A stretch of DNA of 64,000 bases from Luteibacter yeojuensis (GCF_000964085.1 NZ_JZRB01000022.1:1-64000), one strand, 5' to 3'. Shown: positions 17,192-27,182, counted from the first letter of the stretch. Notes: a model not told the origin generated them from the letters alone. Translations and numbers: made by a program.

Positions 17192-18343
17192 ATGAAAGTA
17201 ACCAAGATCACGACCTACCGCGTTCCGCCTCGATGGATGTTCCTGAAAATGGAGACCGACGAGGGCGTGGTCGGCTGGGGCGAACCCGTCGTCGAGGGCC
17301 GCGCGCGGACGGTGGAAGCCGCCGTGCACGAGCTCGCCGAGTTCGTGATCGGAAAAGACCCTTCGCGCATCAACGACCTGTGGCAAGCCATGTACCGCGG
17401 GGGCTTCTACCGCGGCGGCGCCGTGTTCATGAGCGCGCTGGCCGGCATCGACCAGGCCCTGTGGGATATCAAGGGCAAGGTGCTCAACGCGCCGGTGTAC
17501 GAGTTGCTCGGCGGCCGTGTCCGCGACCGCATGAAGACCTACTGCTGGGTGGGCGGCGACCGCCCGGCCGACATCATCGCGCAGATGAAGGAACGCCTGG
17601 CCCACGGCTTTGACACCTTCAAGATGAACGGCTGCGAGGAGATGGCCATCATCGCCTCGAGCAAGCAGGTGGATGCCGCGGTGGCCAAGGTGGCCGAGAT
17701 CCGCGAAGCCTTCGGCAACAGCATCGAGTTCGGCCTCGATTTCCACGGCCGCGTCTCCGCGCCGATGGCCAAGGTGCTGGTCAAGGAACTGGAACCCTAC
17801 CGCCCACTGTTCATCGAGGAGCCGGTGCTGGCCGAGCAGGCCGAGCACTACCCGCGCATCGCCGCGGCCACCTCCATCCCGCTCGCCGCGGGCGAGCGCA
17901 TGTACTCGCGCTTCGAGTTCAAGGGCGTGCTCGAGCGCGGCGGCATCTCGATCCTGCAGCCCGATCTCTCCCACGCCGGCGGCATCACCGAGTGCGTGAA
18001 GATCGCCGCCATGGCCGAAGCCTACGACGTGGCCCTGGCCCCGCACTGCCCGCTCGGCCCCATCGCCCTTGCCGCGTGCCTGCATGTCGACTTCGTCAGC
18101 TGGAACGCCACGCTGCAGGAACAAAGCATGGGCATCCACTACAACAAGGGCGGCGAAGTGCTCGACTACGTCCGCAACAAGGATGCCCTGAAGCTCGACG
18201 ACGGCGGCTACGCCCAGCCGTTCACCGCGCCGGGCCTGGGCATCGACGTGGACGAAGCGCTGGTGATCGAGCGCAGCCGCGAGGTGCAGGACTGGCGCAA
18301 TCCGCTGTGGCGGCATCCGGACGGTTCCGTCGCGGAGTGGTAG
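17192..18343 (+). CDS. dgoD: D-galactonate dehydratase
   Basis: A 383-residue enolase-superfamily enzyme that dehydrates D-galactonate to 2-keto-3-deoxygalactonate. The metal ligands Asp183, Glu209 and Glu235 and the catalytic histidines His185 (DFHGR) and His285 (APHCPLG) fall at the E. coli DgoD positions, so the assignment is firm within the family. It is the last gene of the operon, converging on rluE with a palindromic repeat between them. Confidence 0.95.
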   Translation: MKVTKITTYRVPPRWMFLKMETDEGVVGWGEPVVEGRARTVEAAVHELAEFVIGKDPSRINDLWQAMYRGGFYRGGAVFMSALAGIDQALWDIKGKVLNAPVYELLGGRVRDRMKTYCWVGGDRPADIIAQMKERLAHGFDTFKMNGCEEMAIIASSKQVDAAVAKVAEIREAFGNSIEFGLDFHGRVSAPMAKVLVKELEPYRPLFIEEPVLAEQAEHYPRIAAATSIPLAAGERMYSRFEFKGVLERGGISILQPDLSHAGGITECVKIAAMAEAYDVALAPHCPLGPIALAACLHVDFVSWNATLQEQSMGIHYNKGGEVLDYVRNKDALKLDDGGYAQPFTAPGLGIDVDEALVIERSREVQDWRNPLWRHPDGSVAEW

Positions 18344-18356
18344 GGGCCCGCTCCTC

Positions 18357-18449
18357 GTAGGAGCGCGCTTGCGCGCGACATCTTTCGCGATACCGCAACA
18401 GGGCCTGCTGCATTTCGCGAGAAGATGTCGCCCACGAGTGGGCTCCTAC
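18357..18449. repeat. Palindromic repeat between convergent dgoD and rluE (GTAGGAGC type)
   Basis: Outer arms GTAGGAGCGCGC / GTGGGCTCCTAC with an inner CGACATCTTTCGCGA / TTTCGCGAGAAGATGTCG core. It lies in the 3' gap of two convergent genes. Its right edge supplies the rluE stop codon (TTGTAG on the minus strand). Confidence 0.87.
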
Positions 18450-18976
18450 AATAGCCTCGTGGCGCCCGGCGCCAAACCATCCAGCCGGTAATCCCCCACC
18501 GCCTCGCGGATCAACCGCAGCGTCGGCAACCCCACCGCCGCCGTCATGCGCCGCACCTGGCGGTTACGCCCTTCGCGCAGCGTGATGCGCAGCCACGCAT
18601 CCGGCACGGTCTTGCGGAAACGCACCGGTGGGTCGCGTGGCCATAGCCACCCGGGCTCGTCGATAAGTTCGGCACCGGCGGGCAGCGTCGGGCCATCGTT
18701 CAGCACGACGCCGCGGCGCAGCTTCTCCAGCGATTCTTCCGACGGCGTGCCCTCGACCATCACCACGTAGGTCTTCGGCTGCTTGTGCTTCGGGTCGGCC
18801 AGGCGGTGCTGCAGCCTGCCGTCGTCGGTGAGCAGCAGCAGGCCTTCGCTGTCGTGGTCGAGGCGCCCGGCGGCGTACACGCCTTTTTGCTTGACGAAGT
18901 CGGCCAGCGTGCGCCGGCCGGCTTCGTCGGTGAACTGGCACAGCACCCCGAAGGGCTTGTTCAGGGCGACCAGCAC
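18446..18976 (-). CDS. rluE: 23S rRNA pseudouridine synthase RluE-like
   Basis: A 176-residue RsuA-family pseudouridine synthase; RluE modifies U2457 of 23S rRNA in E. coli. It starts at a GTG ([16 protein letters not shown] follows) and has the catalytic-Asp motif [26 protein letters not shown] and the C-terminal [16 protein letters not shown] block. There is no N-terminal S4 domain, as expected for RluE. It is separated by one base from the upstream methyltransferase-like gene and is probably cotranscribed. Its stop codon lies in the flanking repeat. Confidence 0.92.
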   Translation of the reverse strand: MLVALNKPFGVLCQFTDEAGRRTLADFVKQKGVYAAGRLDHDSEGLLLLTDDGRLQHRLADPKHKQPKTYVVMVEGTPSEESLEKLRRGVVLNDGPTLPAGAELIDEPGWLWPRDPPVRFRKTVPDAWLRITLREGRNRQVRRMTAAVGLPTLRLIREAVGDYRLDGLAPGATRLL

Positions 18977-18977
18977 C

Positions 18978-19823
18978 TTACTTCGCGGGCTTCACGAAGC
19001 GCAGGGTCATGCGGTCGGATTCGCCGATGGCCTGGTACTTCGCCTTGTCCTTGTCACCCAGCTCGAACGTGGGCGGCAGGGTCCAAACGCCCTTCGGGTG
19101 GTCGTGGTTGTCCTTCGGGTTGGCGTTCACCTCGCTTTGGCCGTCGAGCTTGAAGCCGGCATCGGTGGCGAGCTTGATGACGTAGTCGGTGGGCAGGTAA
19201 CCGGTGTTCACCACTTGGTCGAGGGTCTTGCCCTTGTCGGCGCGGTGGTCTTCCACGCCCAGCACGCCGCCCGGCTTCAGCACCTTGAAGAACGCCTTGA
19301 ACATGGTCTCGGCGCTGCCGTCGGCCGCCCAGTTGTGCACGTTGCGGAAGGTGAGCACCATGTCGGCCGAGGCGTCGGGCCCGAGGTTCGGTGCCTTGTT
19401 GTCGAACTCGATGAGCTTGGCCTTGCCGTACTGCTGCGGGCCGAACCTGAACTTGTTCTCCAGCGCCGTCTTGCTCTTCGAGCCCGGGGGCAGCGCGCCG
19501 ATGTACTGGCCGTTGGCATTGAGGTACGGCGCAAGGATCTCGGTGAACCAGCCGCCCGAGGGCCATATCTCGATGACGGTCATGTCGGGGCGGATGCCGA
19601 AGAAGGTGAGCATTTCCTTCGGGTGGCGGTACGGGTCCCGCGCCGTGTTCTTCGGGTCGCGCCACTTGCCGGCGATGGCCGCATCGAGCTGGCTCGACGA
19701 TGCCTGCGCGGCGCTGGCCGGCGGCGTGGCCTGCGCGGGCTGGTCGGCTTCCATCGCCATGGCGGCGGCCGGGAGGGTAAGGCCAAGGAGGCCTGCGAGG
19801 AGAAGCTGCTTCATGGCATGCAC
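18978..19823 (-). CDS. Exported class I methyltransferase-like protein (COG4798-like)
   Basis: About 280 residues with an evident signal peptide ([20 protein letters not shown]) followed by a Rossmann methyltransferase fold. [20 protein letters not shown] is a variant SAM-binding motif [13 protein letters not shown] corresponds to motif IV, and [20 protein letters not shown] to post-motif. This fits the predicted methyltransferases of COG4798, many of which carry signal sequences. No substrate is known. The start may be the ATG at 19823 or the one at 19814; neither has a clear ribosome-binding site. It is upstream of rluE and divergent from the PqqU-like receptor. Confidence 0.82.
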   Translation of the reverse strand: MHAMKQLLLAGLLGLTLPAAAMAMEADQPAQATPPASAAQASSSQLDAAIAGKWRDPKNTARDPYRHPKEMLTFFGIRPDMTVIEIWPSGGWFTEILAPYLNANGQYIGALPPGSKSKTALENKFRFGPQQYGKAKLIEFDNKAPNLGPDASADMVLTFRNVHNWAADGSAETMFKAFFKVLKPGGVLGVEDHRADKGKTLDQVVNTGYLPTDYVIKLATDAGFKLDGQSEVNANPKDNHDHPKGVWTLPPTFELGDKDKAKYQAIGESDRMTLRFVKPAK

Positions 19824-19940
19824 CAGCGTTGTGGGGACAGGGCCGGAAATCTAGCACGGCGCCCCTGCGACGACGTGTGCCTTGCGATACCCCTCACGCC
19901 GGGTCGATCATCATGGGGTTTCCCCACAGGGAATTCCCCC

Positions 19941-22055
19941 ATGCAGCTCCCCCCTGCGCGCTTGCTTGCGGGCGCCATCCTCGCCGCGCTGGCCGGCACG
20001 GCCGCCGCCCAGCAAGCCGAGCCCCTTGCCCCGGTGGTGGTCACGGCCACCCGCACCGCCCAGTCACCGTACGACATCCCGGCCGCCATCGATTCGGTGC
20101 GCACGCCACCCGACGGCACCCTGGACGTGAACCTGTCCGAGCGCCTGCAGTCGATCCCCGGCGTCACCGCCCGCGACCGGCAGAACTACGCGCAGGATAC
20201 GCAGATCTCGATCCGCGGCTTCGGCGCGCGCTCCACCTTCGGCATCCGCGGCATCCGCCTGTATACCGATGGCATCCCGGCCACCATGCCGGATGGCCAG
20301 GGCCAGGTCACCCACTTCAACCTGGATTCGGCCGAGCGCGTTGAAGTGCTGCGCGGGCCGTTTTCGGCCCTGTACGGCAATGCCTCGGGCGGCGTCATCC
20401 AGCTGTTCACGGCGGATGGCACCGAGCCGCCCGAACTGCGCTTCGGCATCGCCGGTGGCAGCAATGGCGTGTTCCGCAGCTCGGTGAACGCGCGTGGCGT
20501 GGAGGGCCCCGTCGACTACAACGTCGACCTCAGCCACTTCCGCACCAGTGGCTACCGCGACCACAGCGCCGCGCGGCGTGAATCGGGCAACGCGAAGCTG
20601 GGCTGGAAGATCGACGACGACCGCAAGCTCACGCTGGTGCTCAACGCCGTCGACATCCCCGGCGCGCAGGATCCGCTCGGCCTCACCAAGGCGCAGTTCC
20701 ACGCCGATCCGCGCCAGGTGGCGACCGTGGCGGAGACGTACAACACGCGCAAGTCGGCCGACCAGCAACAGGCCGGGCTCATCTACGACCAGCGCATCGA
20801 CAACCGCAACAGCCTGCGCGTCATGGGCTATTACGGCCAGCGCACGGTCACCCAGTACCTGTCGATCCCGGTGGCGACGCAAACCGCCCAACGCGGCAAC
20901 TCGGGCGGCGTAGTGGATCTCGGCAATGCCTACGGCGGCGGCGATGCCCGCTGGACGTGGCGCGACGATGTGCTTGGCCGCCCCTTCGAATTCGCCGCGG
21001 GCGTGGCGTACGACAACCAACACCAGCACCGCGAGGGCTACAACAACTTCGTGGGCGCGACGCTGGGCGTGCGCGGCGACAAGCGCCGCGACGAGATCGA
21101 CCGCGTGTTCGACTTCGACCAGTACGCGCAGGCCACGTGGCGGGTAGCGCAGGACTGGACCCTCATGGGCGGCCTGCGCCACAGCGATGTCCACTTCACC
21201 TCCGATGACCGCTACATCGCGCCGGGCAACCCGGATGACAGCGGCAGCGAGGCGTACTCGGCCACCACGCCGGTGTTTGGCGTGCTGTGGCGGGCGGCGC
21301 CGTGGGCGCATGTGTACGCCAACTGGGGCCGCGGCTTCGAGACGCCCACGTTCTCCGAAATCGGCTACCGCGCCGACGGGGGCGCGGGCCTGGCCTTCGA
21401 CCTGCGGCCGTCGAAATCCGAGAACATGGAAGTAGGCCTGAAGCTGCAGCCCACCGACCGCATCAACGCCGGCGTGGCCGTGTTCCGTGCCGACAGCGAC
21501 AACGAACTGGCGGTGGCGACCAACGTGGGCGGCCGCACCACCTACCAGAACATCGCCCGCTCGCGCCGCCAGGGTATCGAGGCATCGTTCGACGGCGAGC
21601 TGGCCAACGCGCTGCACCTCGTCGCGTCATACACGCACCTGCAGGCGAGCTTCCGCACACCCTTCCTCACTTGCGTCGCGGCGGGTTGTGCCGCGCCGGA
21701 TACCCCGGTCGCCGCCGGCACCCGCATCCCGGGCGTGCCGCGCGCCATGGGTTACGCCGCGCTGAAGTACGGCGCGGAGACCGGCGTGCAGGCGGGCATC
21801 GACATGAACGCGATGGGCGCCACCACCGCCAACGACCTGGGCACCGCCACCGCGCCGGGCTATGCGCTGTTCGGCCTGTCGGGCGGCTACGTGTTCGACA
21901 ACGGGCCGTGGCGCATCAACACCTTCGCCCGCGTCGACAACGTGGCCGACCGCCACGTCATCGGCTCGGTCATCGTCAACGACGGCAATGGCCGGTACTT
22001 CGAACCGGCACCGGGACGTACGTTCCTGGTGGGTGTGGACGTCCGCTGGCGTTGA
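19941..22055 (+). CDS. pqqU: TonB-dependent receptor, PqqU/YncD-like
   Basis: A 704-residue outer-membrane receptor: signal peptide to about residue 22, TonB box APVVVTATRTA, plug domain, then a 22-strand barrel. SIRGFGARSTFGIRGIRLYT, DGIPATMPDGQGQ, ALYGNASGGVIQ, SGYRDHSAARRE and SVIVNDGNGRYFEPAPGR follow E. coli YncD closely from plug to C-terminus. YncD has been shown to import pyrroloquinoline quinone and was renamed PqqU. The same cargo is inferred here. It is divergent from the exported methyltransferase gene. Confidence 0.87.
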   Translation: MQLPPARLLAGAILAALAGTAAAQQAEPLAPVVVTATRTAQSPYDIPAAIDSVRTPPDGTLDVNLSERLQSIPGVTARDRQNYAQDTQISIRGFGARSTFGIRGIRLYTDGIPATMPDGQGQVTHFNLDSAERVEVLRGPFSALYGNASGGVIQLFTADGTEPPELRFGIAGGSNGVFRSSVNARGVEGPVDYNVDLSHFRTSGYRDHSAARRESGNAKLGWKIDDDRKLTLVLNAVDIPGAQDPLGLTKAQFHADPRQVATVAETYNTRKSADQQQAGLIYDQRIDNRNSLRVMGYYGQRTVTQYLSIPVATQTAQRGNSGGVVDLGNAYGGGDARWTWRDDVLGRPFEFAAGVAYDNQHQHREGYNNFVGATLGVRGDKRRDEIDRVFDFDQYAQATWRVAQDWTLMGGLRHSDVHFTSDDRYIAPGNPDDSGSEAYSATTPVFGVLWRAAPWAHVYANWGRGFETPTFSEIGYRADGGAGLAFDLRPSKSENMEVGLKLQPTDRINAGVAVFRADSDNELAVATNVGGRTTYQNIARSRRQGIEASFDGELANALHLVASYTHLQASFRTPFLTCVAAGCAAPDTPVAAGTRIPGVPRAMGYAALKYGAETGVQAGIDMNAMGATTANDLGTATAPGYALFGLSGGYVFDNGPWRINTFARVDNVADRHVIGSVIVNDGNGRYFEPAPGRTFLVGVDVRWR

Positions 22056-22076
22056 TGCGGTAGCTGGTACCGCCGT

Positions 22077-22145
22077 TGTAGGAGCCCACCCCGTGGGCGA
22101 CAGCTTTTCGCGGAAGAGCTGTCGCCCACGGGGTGGGCTCCTACA
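22077..22145. repeat. Palindromic repeat between convergent genes (GTAGGAGC type)
   Basis: A compact 69-bp form: TGTAGGAGCCCACCCCGTGG and its complement around a short loop (TTTTCGCGGAA). It sits between the convergent stops of pqqU and the ABC permease and could terminate both. Confidence 0.9.
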
Positions 22146-22159
22146 CGGCGGTGCGTTTG

Positions 22160-23335
22160 CTAGCCGGAGATGGCCAGGCGTTCGCTGCGGTACATCACCG
22201 CCGTGGCGATGATGGCGAGGGCCGCGGCAGCGAAGCCGCCGGCGAGGCATAGCAGCACTTCCTGGCCGGTGACGCCGTCGCCACGCATCAGCTGCACGAT
22301 GCCGAGGTTCTGGCCGAGCAGCGGCACGGCGTACATCCAGGGCTCGGGGCGCACGGGGATGACGGAGAGCAGCGCGCTGGGCAGGATGGGGATGATCATG
22401 AGGATCGACAGGTAGGTCTGCGCCTCGCGGTAGCTCTTGGCGAAAGCCGATACCAGCGACTGCAGCGCGGCCAGCAGCGCGATGAGCGGCAGCATCAGCA
22501 GCAGCACCCGCGCGCCGAAGTGCACGCCGAAATCCAGCGCGATGCCCAGTTTTTCGGTGGGGATGAACCACGGTGCCGTGGAAAAGGCCAGCACGCTCAG
22601 CAGCAGGCTGATGAGCGAGAACGTGCAGATGGCGGCGAGCTTGCCGGCCAGCAGCTTCCAGCGCGCCACCGGGTTCACGAACAGCGGCTCGAGCGATTGC
22701 CGCTCGCGCTCGCCGGCGGTGAGGTCGATGGCGAGGTACATGCCGCCCATGAACACGGTGAGCACGAAGAAGTACGGCAGGAAGGAGAACATCAGCGCGG
22801 AGCGCGATTGCGAGGTGGCCTGGTCGCGGTCGGCCACGGTGACCGGCCATGCGGTGGCGGGCGACAACCCGCGCGCGATGAGCCGCATGGCGCCCTCGCG
22901 CTTGGCGTAGCTTTCCACCACGTTGCGCACGCGGGCCACGGCCGTGTTCGCGTCGCGCCGCGAGGAGTCGTAAACCAGCTCGACCTGCACGGGCTGGCCC
23001 TTGTTCCAGGCCTTGACGTAGTCAGGTGCGATGCGGATGACGATGTCGGCATCCATGTCGTGCACGGCACGCTCCGGGTCGGCCACGGCCGGCTCGGCGT
23101 CGATGCCCGCGCCCTTCAGCGCGTTGACCAGGTTCGGCGCCAGCTCCGCGCCGATCACCGGCACGTCGATGGGCTGGTCGGCACGCGCCAACTCGCGGTT
23201 CACCATGACGTTCATCAGCATGATGAAAAGCACCGGCCCCAGCAGCGGGCCGGTGAGCAGCGCATTGACGAGCGTGCGGCGGTCGCGCAGGTTCTCGCGC
23301 ACTTCCTTCCAGTAAACGGCGGAGAACGCGTTCAT
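22160..23335 (-). CDS. ABC-2 type exporter permease, NatB-like
   Basis: A 391-residue membrane protein. It has one N-terminal helix (residues 20-45), a large extracytoplasmic domain (about 50-180) and five further helices (about 180-390). MYLAIDLTAGERERQSLEPLFVNPV is the conserved NatB/ABC-2 amphipathic block. It partners the ATPase encoded immediately upstream, whose stop overlaps its start (ATGA). NatAB exporters extrude sodium or drugs; the cargo here is not determinable. It is the last gene of the minus-strand hydrolase/exporter operon. Confidence 0.9.
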   Translation of the reverse strand: MNAFSAVYWKEVRENLRDRRTLVNALLTGPLLGPVLFIMLMNVMVNRELARADQPIDVPVIGAELAPNLVNALKGAGIDAEPAVADPERAVHDMDADIVIRIAPDYVKAWNKGQPVQVELVYDSSRRDANTAVARVRNVVESYAKREGAMRLIARGLSPATAWPVTVADRDQATSQSRSALMFSFLPYFFVLTVFMGGMYLAIDLTAGERERQSLEPLFVNPVARWKLLAGKLAAICTFSLISLLLSVLAFSTAPWFIPTEKLGIALDFGVHFGARVLLLMLPLIALLAALQSLVSAFAKSYREAQTYLSILMIIPILPSALLSVIPVRPEPWMYAVPLLGQNLGIVQLMRGDGVTGQEVLLCLAGGFAAAALAIIATAVMYRSERLAISG

Positions 23336-24066
23336 GCGGCCAGGCCCTCGTCGGTACCGATGATCTTGACGAAGGCGTCCTCGAGCGTCGCCTCCCCGGT
23401 CTGCGCCAGCAACGCTGCAGGCGTTTCATCTGCCACGACGGTACCGTGGGCGATGACCACGATGCGATCGCACAGCGCGGCCACCTCCTGCATGATGTGG
23501 CTGGAGAACAGTACGCAGCGCCCCTCGGCCTTCAGCTGGTGCATGAAGCGGCGCATGGCCCGCGTGGCCATCACGTCGAGGCCATTGGTCGGCTCATCGA
23601 GCAGCACGTTGCGCGGGTCATGCACCAGCGCGCGGGCGATGGCGGTCTTCACCCGCTGGCCCTGCGAGAAACCCTCGGTGCGCCGCCCGGCGATGTCGCG
23701 CATCTCCAGGGCGTCGATCAACGCTTCGCGGCGGCGTTCGATTTCCGCGTCCTGCATGCCCTGCAGGCGCCCGAAGTAGGTGATGTTCTCGGCGGCGGTA
23801 AGCCGCTTGTAGAGGCCACGCGCATCGGGCAGCACGCCCAGCCGGCGGCGCACGGCCACCGGGTCGGCCGCGGCGTCGATGCCATCGACCAGCACCTGGC
23901 CGGCGTCGGGCTTCATCAGGGTGTAAAGCATGCGCAGCGTGGTGGTCTTGCCGGCACCGTTGGGGCCGAGCAGGCCGGTGATCTCGCCATCGCGCGCGGT
24001 AAAGCTCACGCCGCCGACGGCTTTGACGTCGCCGAACGCCTTGTGCAGGTCCTTTACTTCGATCAT
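23332..24066 (-). CDS. ABC transporter ATPase, NatA-like
   Basis: A 244-residue ATPase with Walker [16 protein letters not shown]-loop region [16 protein letters not shown], signature [15 protein letters not shown] and Walker [16 protein letters not shown]. The FSQGQ signature and VLPDARGLY replacement at the Q-loop are typical of NatA-type exporters. The start at 24066 overlaps the stop of the upstream hydrolase by 4 bases. With the permease it forms a complete ABC-2 exporter. Confidence 0.92.
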   Translation of the reverse strand: MIEVKDLHKAFGDVKAVGGVSFTARDGEITGLLGPNGAGKTTTLRMLYTLMKPDAGQVLVDGIDAAADPVAVRRRLGVLPDARGLYKRLTAAENITYFGRLQGMQDAEIERRREALIDALEMRDIAGRRTEGFSQGQRVKTAIARALVHDPRNVLLDEPTNGLDVMATRAMRRFMHQLKAEGRCVLFSSHIMQEVAALCDRIVVIAHGTVVADETPAALLAQTGEATLEDAFVKIIGTDEGLAA

Positions 24067-25628
24067 GGCGTGGCTCCGTTGAAACCCACGAAGACAGGGA
24101 CGGGCGAGAGGCGCTCCAGGCACTGGCCATCGAGGCTTTTCGCGTCGGCCTTGTCGATGAACTGGTCGAGCAGGCGCGGCATGCAGCCGCGCGCCACCAC
24201 GTTGTGGCCCTGCCCCTTCAGCACGAAGTGGCGGCCGTTGGGCAGGCCCTTGAGCACCTCGTCGCCATAGCGCGGCGGCGTGACCGGGTCGAACTCGCCG
24301 GACATGAGCAACGCGGGCACGGCGCTGTGCAGCGGCTGGTGGAAATCCGCCGGGCGCGTGCCATGCGGCCACACCGAGCACGCGGAACGGAACGCTTCGA
24401 TCATGGTGTCGCCCAGGATCGTGTCCTTGTCCTGCGGGCGCGGCGTCAGCAGGTCGGCGTCCTCGGAGCAGATGACCGAATACTGCATGCCGCCATCCAT
24501 GGTGTCGCCCAGGTCGCCCGTGAGCAGCTTGGCCTGGCCCAGCAAGGGGCCGACATCGCCACGCGCCGCGGCATCGATGGAAAGCGGCAGCAGCGCGGCG
24601 GTCTCCGGTGAGTACGCGAACATGCGCACCACGGTGGCCAGTGCGTATTCGCTGAGCACGCGCTGCGTGGTGGCGTAGGTTTGCGGATCGCGGAAGCTCG
24701 CCTTGTGCGGGTTGGCGCGCAACGCGTCGCGCAGCTGGTAGAGGGTCTGGTAGGGGTCGGCGAAGCGGGCGCGGCACGCCTCGTCGTTGGCGCAGCGGGC
24801 GAACTGCGCCTTCAGCGCCGCGTCGAGGTTCACCGCGAAATCCTCGCCCAGCACCAGCGCGTTCGGCGCCACGCCGTCGAGCACCAGCGTGCGGACGGCC
24901 TGCGGGTGGCGCATCGCATACTGCTGGGCCACGCGCGTGCCGTACGAGACACCGAACACATCGAACGGCGGCGAGCCCAGGGCCTTGCGCAGGTCTTCGA
25001 GGTCGGCCACCGCGTCGGTGGTGGTGTAGAAACGCACGTCGGCCTGCGCGGAGAGGCTATCGAGGCAATGCTTCGTCTCCTTGCGCACGGCATCCATGTC
25101 CACGCCGCGGTTTTCTTCCGAGCCACCCGGCACGTCGTGGTCGTCGCCGTCGCGGCAGCTGAGCGGATGCGAGCCGCCGGTGCCGCGCTGGTCGAGCAGC
25201 ACGACGTTGCGGTGCGCCAGCAGCGGTGCCACCGCCGGCGCGATGCTCGAGTACGTCTCCGTGGCCGCCTGCCCCGGGCCGCCGGCGAGGAACACCACGA
25301 GGTCGTCGGCGGGCACCTGCGCGCTGCTGCGGATGATGGCCAGGCGCATGGCGATCTTGCGGCCACCCGGGTTGGCCCGGTCCTCGGGCACTTCGAACGG
25401 CGCGCACCACGCGGCGCTGGACAGGCCCGAATGCGGTTGTGGCAGTTCACACGGGTGCAGTTCCAGCGAGCCCAGCTTCCACGTGCGTGGCACGGCGGGT
25501 GCTTGGCTTGCCACGGCGTGCTTCTTCGGCGCGGCCGTGGCGGCGTCGCCGTGGTGCAGGGCCTGCCGGCCAGCAAGGACGGCGACGGCGATGGCGATGA
25601 CGATGGCGATGCGTGGAGCGCGTTTCAT
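24063..25628 (-). CDS. Secreted alpha/beta hydrolase with TAP-like C-terminus
   Basis: A 521-residue protein with an N-terminal signal/anchor (residues 5-22). It has an alpha/beta hydrolase core: oxyanion-hole segment [10 protein letters not shown], nucleophile Ser228 in GVSYGTR, Asp in [14 protein letters not shown] and His in [12 protein letters not shown]. The layout matches the tripeptidyl-aminopeptidase/SlpD-like family (peptidase S33), secreted or periplasmic exopeptidases. It lies between the XRE gene and the exporter genes and overlaps the ATPase gene by 4 bases. The substrate is unknown. Confidence 0.85.
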   Translation of the reverse strand: MKRAPRIAIVIAIAVAVLAGRQALHHGDAATAAPKKHAVASQAPAVPRTWKLGSLELHPCELPQPHSGLSSAAWCAPFEVPEDRANPGGRKIAMRLAIIRSSAQVPADDLVVFLAGGPGQAATETYSSIAPAVAPLLAHRNVVLLDQRGTGGSHPLSCRDGDDHDVPGGSEENRGVDMDAVRKETKHCLDSLSAQADVRFYTTTDAVADLEDLRKALGSPPFDVFGVSYGTRVAQQYAMRHPQAVRTLVLDGVAPNALVLGEDFAVNLDAALKAQFARCANDEACRARFADPYQTLYQLRDALRANPHKASFRDPQTYATTQRVLSEYALATVVRMFAYSPETAALLPLSIDAAARGDVGPLLGQAKLLTGDLGDTMDGGMQYSVICSEDADLLTPRPQDKDTILGDTMIEAFRSACSVWPHGTRPADFHQPLHSAVPALLMSGEFDPVTPPRYGDEVLKGLPNGRHFVLKGQGHNVVARGCMPRLLDQFIDKADAKSLDGQCLERLSPVPVFVGFNGATP

Positions 25629-25632
25629 GCCT

Positions 25633-25827
25633 TCATGCCTCCGGCGTGAAGATGGATTCGATGGTGAGCGAGAACAGCCGGGCGATCTTGAACGCCAGTG
25701 GCAGGCTCGGGTCGTACTTGCCCGTCTCGATGGCGTTCACCGTCTGGCGCGAGACATCGAGGCGCTCGCCCAGGTCGGCCTGGGACCAGCCCAGGCCGGT
25801 GCGGAGTTCGCGGACACGGTTATTCAT
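25633..25827 (-). CDS. Small XRE-family (Cro/CI-type) regulator
   Basis: A 64-residue protein consisting only of a helix-turn-helix: NNRVRELRTGLGWSQADLGE, then RLDVSRQTVNAIETGKYDPS, then LAFKIARLFSLTIESIF. It is the YozG-type solo HTH that commonly pairs with a small membrane protein. The start at 25827 lies within the end of the upstream membrane gene (8-bp overlap). It is the likely ligand of the three palindromes upstream of this operon (inference). Confidence 0.88.
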   Translation of the reverse strand: MNNRVRELRTGLGWSQADLGERLDVSRQTVNAIETGKYDPSLPLAFKIARLFSLTIESIFTPEA

Positions 25828-26230
25828 GGGAACGGTAGTAGAGGCGCATGCTGCACTTGGCGATACCGAACAGCCCCATGAAGATCGGGAACACCCAGAT
25901 CGCGACGGCGGCGGCGGGCGGCATGGCGAGCACCTTGGCGTTGAGCAGCAGGCCGTAGGTGAAGAAACCAAAGCACCCGATGCCGCCACTGATGGCGATG
26001 GCTTCGAGGTCGATGCGGCGTTCGAGCTCATCCTGGTCGCGGATCACCCGCACCATGGCGCGGATGACGAAGGCGATGGGGATGGCCGGCAGCAGCGTGA
26101 CGACGGCGCGGGCCAGCGTGCCGTCCAGTGTCTTCAGCCAGTACACCGAGGCGAAGATGAGCACCACATAGCCCGCCATGGCCGGGAAGAACTCGCGCAG
26201 GTAGCGCTTGTGGACGGCACGCATCGCCAT
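25820..26230 (-). CDS. Small membrane protein paired with XRE regulator
   Basis: A 136-residue protein starting MAMRAVHKRYLREFFPAMAG (a second ATG two codons on is possible). Four transmembrane helices are visible (about 15-35, 45-62, 82-100, 105-125) with a charged RVIRDQDELERRIDLEA loop between the second and third. The position, directly upstream of and overlapping a solo HTH gene, fits membrane-protein/regulator pairs seen next to ABC exporters. The function is unknown. One base separates it from the upstream hydrolase stop. Confidence 0.82.
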   Translation of the reverse strand: MAMRAVHKRYLREFFPAMAGYVVLIFASVYWLKTLDGTLARAVVTLLPAIPIAFVIRAMVRVIRDQDELERRIDLEAIAISGGIGCFGFFTYGLLLNAKVLAMPPAAAVAIWVFPIFMGLFGIAKCSMRLYYRSHE

Positions 26231-26231
26231 G

Positions 26232-27182
26232 TCAGTGGGCCCCGATGAAGTCGTTGAGCGCCTTGCCGAAGGCGGCAGGCTGGTCGAGCATGACATAGTG
26301 CCGCGACGGTGCGAGCGCGATCACCTTGACGTTAGGTGCGTCGGCGAGCAGCGCGGCGTAGTACGCCACTTTCTGTTCCTTCGTGATTTTCACCGGCCCC
26401 ATCTGCGCGTCCTGGTCGGCGAACGCCGTGATCTCCAGGATGGGCGCCTTCGCCGCCTTCAGCTCGGGACGGAAATCCGCACCGGCATCCTCGGCCATGT
26501 AGCGGGCCACGGCTTTCTGGTCGCTGCGTGCGTTCAAGGGCGCGACGCGGGTGGCCGTCGCCGGGTCGAGCGTGCCCACCGCCTGCATGTACTGCAGCTG
26601 CTGCGCCTTGAAGGCATCGGGCGTGGCCGATTCGGTCTTCGCCTTCAGCTGCGCGGCGATGGCCGCGCGCTGGTCGGGCGAGACGCGCTCCATGCCCGGG
26701 AAGATGGGCAGGCCGTCGACCGCGACGACGCCGCCGGTGAGATCGGGGTGGCGGCCGGCGAAGCGCAGGGCCAGCGTGCCGCCCAGGCTATGGCCCACGA
26801 TGATCGGCTTGTCGAGGTGGCTCTGCTGGATGAACTGCGCCAGCGACGCATCGGCACGATCCATCCAGTTGCCGTCGGCCGAGGGGGCCGGGGTGCCGTC
26901 GAAGCCCGCCAGCGTCACGGCGTACACGACGTGGCTTTTTTCGAGATCGGCGATGGTGTCCTTCCACACCCACGGGCCACCCGCGAGCCCGGGCACCAGG
27001 ATGACCGGGCGGCCGGCCTTGCCGTGGCGCTCGATGGTCAAGGTACCCACCTGGGTGCTGCCGGTGGTGGCGCTGGCGGCGGCCGGCGCGGCACCCGGCG
27101 TGGCGGCATGGAGGGTGGCGGCGGCACAGGCGGCCATGAGGACGGCGGCGGCACGGAACGCGAACACGATGCGATGAGACAT
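26232..27182 (-). CDS. Exported alpha/beta hydrolase
   Basis: A 316-residue protein with a signal peptide (about residues 1-28, ALA/HAA region) and an alpha/beta hydrolase fold. It shows the oxyanion segment LVPGLAGGPWVW, nucleophile Ser132 in VGHSLGGTLAL, an Asp near ITAFADQDAQ and a catalytic His in SRHYVMLDQP. The start at 27182 is supported by AAGGGG upstream. It is the first gene of the six-gene minus-strand operon and directly follows the operator cluster. The substrate is unknown; esterase or peptidase activity is possible. Confidence 0.87.
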   Translation of the reverse strand: MSHRIVFAFRAAAVLMAACAAATLHAATPGAAPAAASATTGSTQVGTLTIERHGKAGRPVILVPGLAGGPWVWKDTIADLEKSHVVYAVTLAGFDGTPAPSADGNWMDRADASLAQFIQQSHLDKPIIVGHSLGGTLALRFAGRHPDLTGGVVAVDGLPIFPGMERVSPDQRAAIAAQLKAKTESATPDAFKAQQLQYMQAVGTLDPATATRVAPLNARSDQKAVARYMAEDAGADFRPELKAAKAPILEITAFADQDAQMGPVKITKEQKVAYYAALLADAPNVKVIALAPSRHYVMLDQPAAFGKALNDFIGAH

